Assembly: GCA_913057945.1 (NCBI GenBank)
Contig: CAJXOF010000008.1
Location: forward strand, 62,001 to 126,000
Source of the DNA: an uncultured Hyphomonadaceae bacterium
Lineage (GTDB): Bacteria; Pseudomonadota; Alphaproteobacteria; Caulobacterales; Hyphomonadaceae
Reading direction: 5' to 3'
Length of the DNA stretch: 64,000 nt
Below the pieces are notes generated by a model that saw nothing but the letters and a program-made list of their open reading frames with translations, was not told where the DNA came from and ran no database searches. A program made the translations under genes and the position numbers. Below, one piece after another: positions 58,906 to 64,000 of this stretch; the first letter of the stretch is position 1, and every line of letters begins with the position of its first letter.

Positions 58906-59330
58906 GAGCCCAGTTCGAACATGCCGAGTTGAAAGCTGCGGGCGATCCGGTTGGCGCGGTCCATGAAATAGTCGACCGTCTCGGGATTACTGGTCAGGTC
59001 TTCCAGAGTCAGCCGGAACAGAGCGAGCCAGATGTTGAAATGGGCGGGCGTAATGCCCGTCAGTTTCATGTGCGCCGGGAAAGGCTTGCCGGAATAGCGG
59101 CCGGTGTTCATCGCCACCGACGACCAGAAATCCTTCATTGTGGCGAGGTGGGGCGACCAATGGTCTCCGATTTCGCCCTCGAAGACGGGACCGAGCAGCG
59201 GATGGGCTCGCACGTGTGCATAGAAAGTCTCGACAAGGTCCGAGATGAAAGCCTCGTCAATGCCAAGACGGGCGGCATTTTCCTGAATCTCGCGGCGGCG
59301 GTCTTCTGCGGATCGAATACGAATGGTCAT
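58902..59330 (-). CDS. Group III truncated haemoglobin
   Basis: 142 aa. The group III pattern is clear: [48 protein letters not shown] and [16 protein letters not shown]. The heme-proximal His is in FPAHMKL by family alignment. Members bind oxygen or NO/peroxide. The stop overlaps that of rph. Confidence 0.9.
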   Translation of the reverse strand: MTIRIRSAEDRRREIQENAARLGIDEAFISDLVETFYAHVRAHPLLGPVFEGEIGDHWSPHLATMKDFWSSVAMNTGRYSGKPFPAHMKLTGITPAHFNIWLALFRLTLEDLTSNPETVDYFMDRANRIARSFQLGMFELGS

Positions 59331-59406
59331 GCAGTGCCAGATGGCCGCCTGATCGGGCGGCGTCCATACGTGAAATCCGAAAGGCTGCGATTTGGCCTGG
59401 AGGCGC

Positions 59407-59904
59407 CTAGTTGCCGGAGTCCGGTTTCCCGTTCTGCCAGATCACGTCCCGGTCAAACAGGGGCACGGTCGACAGGCTCATCTTGGCCGAGCCGTCCACG
59501 ATCTTGCGGCTGTAGGAGACGTACATCAGGCTGTCGGAATCTGCATCGTAGATGCGACGCACGGCGAGTTGCTTGAAAACGAGGCTCTGATTCTGGTCGA
59601 ACACTTCCTCGCCCGACTTGTCGAGATCAATGCGGCCGATGCGGATCGGGCCGGACTGCAGGCAGGAGATCGAGGAATTGGACGGGTTTTCGAACCAGTT
59701 TCCCTTGCCGATCCGGTCCCAGACGCCGCGATCGAAATAGGAGAGATGACAGACAACGCCTTCAATCTTCGGATCCTGCAATTGCTTGATCTTGATCTCA
59801 TTGCCGAGCCAGTCATTCTTGAATTCGCCGACTTCCTTGTCCCCGCCGCAGGCTGTGAGGGGAAGAATCAGGGCGAGCATTGCGCAGGCAATTTTGTGGG
59901 TCAT
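59407..59904 (-). CDS. CreA-family lipoprotein
   Basis: 165 aa. A lipoprotein signal (LILPLTAC) is followed by the CreA domain: VGEFKNDWLGNEIKIKQLQD, HLSYFDRGVWDRIGKG and YVSYSRKIVDGSAKMS. CreA function in the envelope is unknown. It is a single-gene unit. Confidence 0.9.
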   Translation of the reverse strand: MTHKIACAMLALILPLTACGGDKEVGEFKNDWLGNEIKIKQLQDPKIEGVVCHLSYFDRGVWDRIGKGNWFENPSNSSISCLQSGPIRIGRIDLDKSGEEVFDQNQSLVFKQLAVRRIYDADSDSLMYVSYSRKIVDGSAKMSLSTVPLFDRDVIWQNGKPDSGN

Positions 59905-59946
59905 GCAGCAGTTACGCCGGGCTGTCGCCCGCGTTCCCTGTCTGGT

Positions 59947-60333
59947 TCAGTAAGGATTGCGCTTGCTGGATAGCATGTCGCCGAGCGCCCGCACAGTCGC
60001 CGCGCCAATCTGCAGGGGAGTCGGCTTGCGGCGATGGGCGTGGCGGACGAGATGGCCGCAATTGGAGCCGAACAGATCATAATCCCGGCCTAGCTGGCGT
60101 CGGGCGCGGCCTTCCACGAGATGGCTGTCGAGCGAGCTATAGCGGCGATGCAGGCGAATGGTGCGGCCCGTGGCGAAGTCTTCCGGGCGCTGTTCGATCA
60201 CGCCATCATGCAGACGGGAATTGCTGATAATGGTTCCGCGGGAGGTCACCAAGCCATAATGCGACAGGACTGCACCAAACCGGACTGAGACCACATCGCC
60301 CGGATCGAAGGGCAGGGGGCGCTGGCGGTCCAT
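59947..60333 (-). CDS. LRAT/NC-domain-like protein
   Basis: 128 aa. The permuted NlpC/P60 (LRAT-type) layout has GDVVSVRFGAVLSHYGLVTS with the His, and YDLFGSNCGHLVRHAHR with the conserved NC cysteine. Bacterial members are little characterised, with possible acyltransferase or phospholipase roles. Its ATG sits directly after the XRE stop (TAG-ATG), so the two are co-translated. Confidence 0.82.
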   Translation of the reverse strand: MDRQRPLPFDPGDVVSVRFGAVLSHYGLVTSRGTIISNSRLHDGVIEQRPEDFATGRTIRLHRRYSSLDSHLVEGRARRQLGRDYDLFGSNCGHLVRHAHRRKPTPLQIGAATVRALGDMLSSKRNPY

Positions 60334-60573
60334 CTATTCGGCCGCAACCTGTTCATGGTCGGCGGAATCCTCGTCATCGAAGATGAGCAGGTCACCGGGC
60401 TGGCACTCCAGCTCGCGGCAGAGCGCTTCAAGCGTCGAGAACCGTACGGCCTTTGCCTTGCCGGTTTTCAGGATTGAGAGGTTGGCGAGCGTTACACCAA
60501 CGCGTTCCGACAGCTCTGTCAGGGACATGCGGCGGTCAAGAAGCACTCGGTCGAGGGTCACGCGTATGGACAT
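60334..60573 (-). CDS. XRE/Cro-CI helix-turn-helix regulator (YozG-like)
   Basis: 79 aa from ATG 60573. The helix-turn-helix is MSLTELSERVGVTLANLSIL, followed by ALCRELECQPGDLLIFDDED. This small YozG-type regulator commonly follows a DUF2975 gene, as here, with 11 bp between. The next gene, LRAT-like, starts right after its stop. Confidence 0.9.
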   Translation of the reverse strand: MSIRVTLDRVLLDRRMSLTELSERVGVTLANLSILKTGKAKAVRFSTLEALCRELECQPGDLLIFDDEDSADHEQVAAE

Positions 60574-60584
60574 ATCCTGTGCTC

Positions 60585-61106
60585 CTATATGGTCATTTTT
60601 TCTTCGTCGCGAAGGCGTGTGCCCTCCCGGAAGACTTGGGACAGGATGAAGAGCGCCGCAACCGACGCCCATGCGATAAGGTCGAAGGAGAGCTGTATTT
60701 TGGCTCCCTCGACGGACAGTCCAATTACCAGCGCGATGGCGTAACGCATCAATTGCGTCACCGCAATTGCGATGGCGATTCGCGTCAAGCGGACAGCATT
60801 ATCCGGGACGAACGGGTCGCCGGCCGTGAGCGTCGCCAGGATCTTGCGCAGTTCCAGACAGACGAAAATGACTGCGGCGACGACCACGATGGCGCCCAGC
60901 AGGCCAGCGCTGAGTTCCTGAAGAGTGATGTCATGATCGTCGATCTTGACGGCGCCGATGCTGATCGGATTGCCGGACAGCATGGAAATCAATTCCACCC
61001 CGCCAGCGAGGATAACGATTGCGCCGATGAGGGCAGTCATCCACATGACAATCGTCACCAGCACGGTCATGATGGCAGCCATGGAATTTCCCGCGTTTGT
61101 ACTCAT
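60585..61106 (-). CDS. DUF2975-family membrane protein
   Basis: 173 aa, with four membrane helices. The family motif DPFVPDNAVRLTRIAIAIAV is clear, and the C-terminus is polar. It pairs with XRE regulators in many bacteria, suggesting a membrane signal that controls the regulator. It heads a three-gene set with XRE and LRAT-like genes. Confidence 0.88.
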   Translation of the reverse strand: MSTNAGNSMAAIMTVLVTIVMWMTALIGAIVILAGGVELISMLSGNPISIGAVKIDDHDITLQELSAGLLGAIVVVAAVIFVCLELRKILATLTAGDPFVPDNAVRLTRIAIAIAVTQLMRYAIALVIGLSVEGAKIQLSFDLIAWASVAALFILSQVFREGTRLRDEEKMTI

Positions 61107-61230
61107 GCGTCTCTATCTACCTTCCGGCCTTGTTGACTTGGACCCCGTTAACTTTATCGCTAAAGACGCAGGGCTTACCGAATAACGATATATACATTAC
61201 TGACAAAAGCAAGAATAGGGCCATTACAGA

Positions 61231-61848
61231 ATGGGTGAAATTAGCATGATTCGAAGGCTCTCGCCCGGGCGGCTGGTCGCAGCGACCCATAATAAGGGCA
61301 AGGTGTCGGAACTGAAGGATCTGTTCGAGCCGCTCGGCTTTGACGTTGTCTCGGCCATCGAGCTGGATCTGCCCGAACCGGAAGAGACCGAAGCGACCTT
61401 TGCCGGCAATGCCATCCTCAAGGCGCGGGCGGCGGCCGAGGCCACCGGTGCCCCGGCCCTCTCGGATGATTCTGGCCTGTCTGTTACAGCTTTGGGCGGC
61501 GCGCCCGGCATCTACTCAGCGCGCTGGGCAGGGGAGCCGCGCGATTTCGGCCGTGCCATGGAGAAGGTCCAGCGGGAGCTGGATGACATTGGCGCAACCG
61601 ACCGGTCAGCCAAATTCGTCTGCGCGCTGGCCGTGGTCTGGCCGGATGGCCATGCCGAAGTCTTCGAGGGCGAAGTGCATGGCGAACTGACCTGGCCGCC
61701 GCGTGGCAATAAGGGGTTCGGGTATGATCCGGTTTTTGTCGCAAACGACGAATCCATGACCTTTGGAGAGATGGAGCCGACCCGGAAGCATGCAATGAGC
61801 CATCGCGCGAATGCTGTGGCCAAGCTGAAAGCGGCGCTGCTTTCATGA
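61231..61848 (+). CDS. rdgB: dITP/XTP pyrophosphatase
   Basis: 205 aa. The HAM1 motifs are [20 protein letters not shown], then [20 protein letters not shown] and [11 protein letters not shown]. It removes dITP, ITP and XTP. The ATG at 61231 has no clear ribosome site; a second ATG (61246) is possible. Its stop overlaps the hemW start by four bases. Confidence 0.95.
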   Translation: MGEISMIRRLSPGRLVAATHNKGKVSELKDLFEPLGFDVVSAIELDLPEPEETEATFAGNAILKARAAAEATGAPALSDDSGLSVTALGGAPGIYSARWAGEPRDFGRAMEKVQRELDDIGATDRSAKFVCALAVVWPDGHAEVFEGEVHGELTWPPRGNKGFGYDPVFVANDESMTFGEMEPTRKHAMSHRANAVAKLKAALLS

Positions 61849-63017
61849 AGGGAGGTCTCACCCCTTTCGGTCCGGAATATGGATTTGGCATCTACGTCCA
61901 TTGGCCGTACTGTGCGAAGATCTGCCCTTACTGTGACTTCAATGTGTATGCCGCCAAGGATCGGGACACTTCCCCTCTGCTCAGCGCAATCCGGAAGGAT
62001 CTCGAAATCCACCGCCCGCGCATGCCGGAGCATGGCAAGGCCGACAGTCTCTATCTGGGGGGCGGGACGCCGTCCCTGTTGGCGCCGGAGGACATCGCGG
62101 GCCTCGTGACCGCGGCGGAGGACAGCTTTGGCCTGAAGCCGGACGCCGAGATCACCCTCGAAGCCAATCCGAACGACATCATGCGGATGGATTTGGAGGG
62201 GCTGAAAGCAGCTGGCGTCAACCGCCTGTCCATCGGCGTACAGTCTCTTCGGGACCACGCCTTGGCCTTCCTTGGGCGGGACCATGACAGCGAAATCGCG
62301 CGGTCGGCCATGACGCGCGCGATGAAAATGTTCCGGAACAGTTCAATCGACCTGATCTATGCCCGCCCCGGCCAGTCACATGATGAGTGGCAGGCCGAGC
62401 TGGAAGAAATTCTGGATTTCGGCGCGCCGCATATATCCCTGTACGAATTGACCATCGAGGAACGAACGGCGTTCGGCAAGGCGGCGGCCCGGGGCCAGAT
62501 GACGCCGATGGAAGATGACGACCAGGCCGATCTGTACGAACTGACCCAGGATGTCCTGTCGTCTGCCGGCCTGCCTGCTTATGAAGTCTCCAATCATGCC
62601 GTGTCCGAGGCGTACCAGTCCCGGCATAACAAGACATACTGGAATGGCGGGGACTGGATCGGGGTTGGTCCCGGCGCGCACGGACGGCTCAGCGTGGGCG
62701 GCAACCGGTATGCGTCGGAAGCCGAGCGCCAGCCTGCTGCCTATATCGCGAATGTGCAGGCGCTGGCGTCGGGCTGGTCCGATGCCTCGAAGCTCTATCC
62801 AATCGACAATGCACGGGAATTGCTGGCGATGGGGTTGAGGCCGGCCAGCGGAATAGACCGGCGACGGATCGAATCCGTGGCCGGCCGCACCCTGTCACAG
62901 GCGAAGATTGATGTGTTCATCGCCGAAGGCTGGATGGTGCAGGATGGCGCGCAGATCGCTCTTACCGCGAAAGGCCGGCTGCTGGCTGACGCTCTGACGG
63001 CGGAACTGTCACCCTGA
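61845..63017 (+). CDS. hemW: Radical SAM heme chaperone HemW
   Basis: 390 aa. The radical-SAM cysteines are C23, C27 and C30 in [18 protein letters not shown], followed by [13 protein letters not shown] and EANPNDIM. The HemN-like C-terminal domain is present. HemW is related to coproporphyrinogen dehydrogenase HemN but inserts heme. It overlaps rdgB upstream and the tdk stop downstream. Confidence 0.93.
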   Translation: MKGGLTPFGPEYGFGIYVHWPYCAKICPYCDFNVYAAKDRDTSPLLSAIRKDLEIHRPRMPEHGKADSLYLGGGTPSLLAPEDIAGLVTAAEDSFGLKPDAEITLEANPNDIMRMDLEGLKAAGVNRLSIGVQSLRDHALAFLGRDHDSEIARSAMTRAMKMFRNSSIDLIYARPGQSHDEWQAELEEILDFGAPHISLYELTIEERTAFGKAAARGQMTPMEDDDQADLYELTQDVLSSAGLPAYEVSNHAVSEAYQSRHNKTYWNGGDWIGVGPGAHGRLSVGGNRYASEAERQPAAYIANVQALASGWSDASKLYPIDNARELLAMGLRPASGIDRRRIESVAGRTLSQAKIDVFIAEGWMVQDGAQIALTAKGRLLADALTAELSP

Positions 63018-63608
63018 CACCGGGGCAGGGGGAAAGCGACCCATCCGCTCCTCCCAATGGCGCCGGCAAAGGGACAGATACGTCGCCTTCGCGATACTGA
63101 CCTGCTCGCCTTCAGTCAGGGCTTCACCGTCTGGGCCAAGCCTTACCACCATCGTGGCCTTGCGACCGCATTCGCAGATCGTCCGGATTTCGCGCAAGGA
63201 GTCGGCGATGGCCAGCAAGGCTGCCGAGCCTTGGAACAATTCGCCCCGGAAATCGGTCCGCAGGCCATAGGCCAGCACCGGCACGTTCAGGTGATCTGCG
63301 ATGCGGGCCAGTTGCCAGGCTTGTTCGTTGGTCAGGAATTGGGCTTCATCCACGAATACGGCGCTGAGCTTGTGGTTGCTGACCGCGTCGCTGACGAGGG
63401 CGTGCAAATCTGTCTTCTCCGTATAGAGAATGGCATCGGCGCCAATCCCGATCCGGGAAGAGATGTGCCCGTCCCCATCATTCTTGTAGAGGGCAGAGGT
63501 CAGCAACAGAACCTCCATCCCCCGCTCGCGGTAATTGTAGGCCGCTTGCAGCAGGATCGTCGATTTGCCCGCATTCATGGCGGCATAGGAAAAATAGAGC
63601 TTGGCCAC
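63009..63608 (-). CDS. tdk: Thymidine kinase
   Basis: 199 aa. The P-loop is SYAAMNAGKSTILLQ, the catalytic region AVFVDEAQFLTNEQAWQLAR, and zinc-site cysteines occur in IRTICECGRKA and SLCRRHWEE. It phosphorylates thymidine. The 3' end overlaps that of the convergent hemW gene. Confidence 0.96.
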   Translation of the reverse strand: MAKLYFSYAAMNAGKSTILLQAAYNYRERGMEVLLLTSALYKNDGDGHISSRIGIGADAILYTEKTDLHALVSDAVSNHKLSAVFVDEAQFLTNEQAWQLARIADHLNVPVLAYGLRTDFRGELFQGSAALLAIADSLREIRTICECGRKATMVVRLGPDGEALTEGEQVSIAKATYLSLCRRHWEERMGRFPPAPVSG

Positions 63609-63613
63609 AGGAT

Positions 63614-64000
63614 CTATTCCAGAGGCTTCGCAACACCTTCCCGGCGCGGGTCGGCGCCGCCTTCGAGGCCGTTTTCTCGCACAATAATAACGTGCAGGCC
63701 GGAATTCTCGCCCTCTCGTTCTTCCACATCATAGCCCATTTCGCGCAAGGCGTCGGCAGCTTCCATGCCGCCCGGCACGTCGATCTCGACACCGACAGTG
63801 TCGCCGCGTGCAATGATATTTGGCAAATTGATCGCTTCCTGAGCCGTCTTGCCCCATTCCAGCACCCCGACCAGAGTCTTCGAGACATAGGCCACGATGG
63901 AATTGCCGCCCGGCGAACCGGTGACCATGAACAGGTCTCCGTCAGGATCGAAAACGATGGTGGGCGACATCGAGCTGCGAGGGCGTTTCAGCGGGCCGGG
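63614..64000 (-). CDS. ggt: Gamma-glutamyltransferase, C-terminal part (partial, start beyond window)
   Basis: 128 residues are visible before the TAG at 63614, and the frame is open to base 64000. The segment RPRSSMSPTIVFDPDG and GSPGGNSIVAYVSKTLVG belongs to the small-subunit end of Ntn-type gamma-glutamyltransferases, with the substrate loop and glycine-rich oxyanion region. The catalytic Thr and large subunit lie outside the window. Confidence 0.9.
   Translation of the reverse strand, partial: PGPLKRPRSSMSPTIVFDPDGDLFMVTGSPGGNSIVAYVSKTLVGVLEWGKTAQEAINLPNIIARGDTVGVEIDVPGGMEAADALREMGYDVEEREGENSGLHVIIVRENGLEGGADPRREGVAKPLE

Overview
The window is a GC-rich, densely packed stretch of bacterial chromosome with about 85 genes. 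Several features point to an aerobic alphaproteobacterium: a RegB/RegA-type redox two-component pair beside a SenC/SCO gene, an ECF sigma/ChrR pair, an IalB-family protein, TPP-controlled thiC, a GrpE/HrcA cluster, and many short ATGA gene overlaps. A marine Hyphomonas-like lineage (Hyphomonadaceae/Caulobacterales) would fit, but that placement is inference. I saw no rRNA, tRNA, CRISPR array, complete insertion sequence or integrase.

Layout. 1-10 kb: a TonB-dependent receptor cut by the window edge; RegA- and RegB-like genes with a divergent SCO gene; a four-gene exported Cys/Met/His-rich and MerT/HMA-like metal operon; 3-hydroxybutyrate dehydrogenase; a DUF350 protein, a trypsin-like protease and pyrF. 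10-20 kb: a lipoprotein PQQ/heme alcohol dehydrogenase, a sulfotransferase, GST and YciI genes, TetR, tsaD, an orphan phosphoribosyltransferase-like protein, a globin, and a methyltransferase/MerR divergent pair with a textbook 19-bp-spacer MerR promoter. 20-33 kb: lepA with an AT-rich DUF2971 gene on its tail, a Rieske oxygenase, a roughly 0.9 kb gene-free stretch full of hairpins and repeats, YdcH genes around a 42-aa membrane protein, ruvCAB, several envelope proteins, and an AT-rich islet with a DarG-like macrodomain gene overlapping a DarT-like toxin gene.

33-50 kb: thiC with its riboswitch, lipoproteins and enzymes, a fused MFS/spermidine synthase-like protein, a PadR regulator with a very large palindromic operator, rlmN, an OmpA-type lipoprotein, an ECF sigma factor with a ChrR-like protein that lacks the anti-sigma zinc ligands, a SpoU methyltransferase, an isoaspartyl peptidase and a quinone oxidoreductase. 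50-64 kb: a decayed PilZ copy beside an intact one, dnaK, grpE-hrcA, formate-tetrahydrofolate ligase, rph, a group III truncated haemoglobin, CreA, a DUF2975/XRE/LRAT-like operon, rdgB-hemW, thymidine kinase, and the 3' end of a gamma-glutamyltransferase gene.

Most genes are ordinary chromosomal housekeeping. The accessory signals most worth following are: the antitoxin-first DarG/DarT pair beside a repeat cluster; the DUF2971 gene overlapping lepA; the ChrR-like protein without its zinc site; the orphan PRTase-like protein; the exported metal operon; and the hairpin-rich gene-free block at 24.2-24.9 kb.
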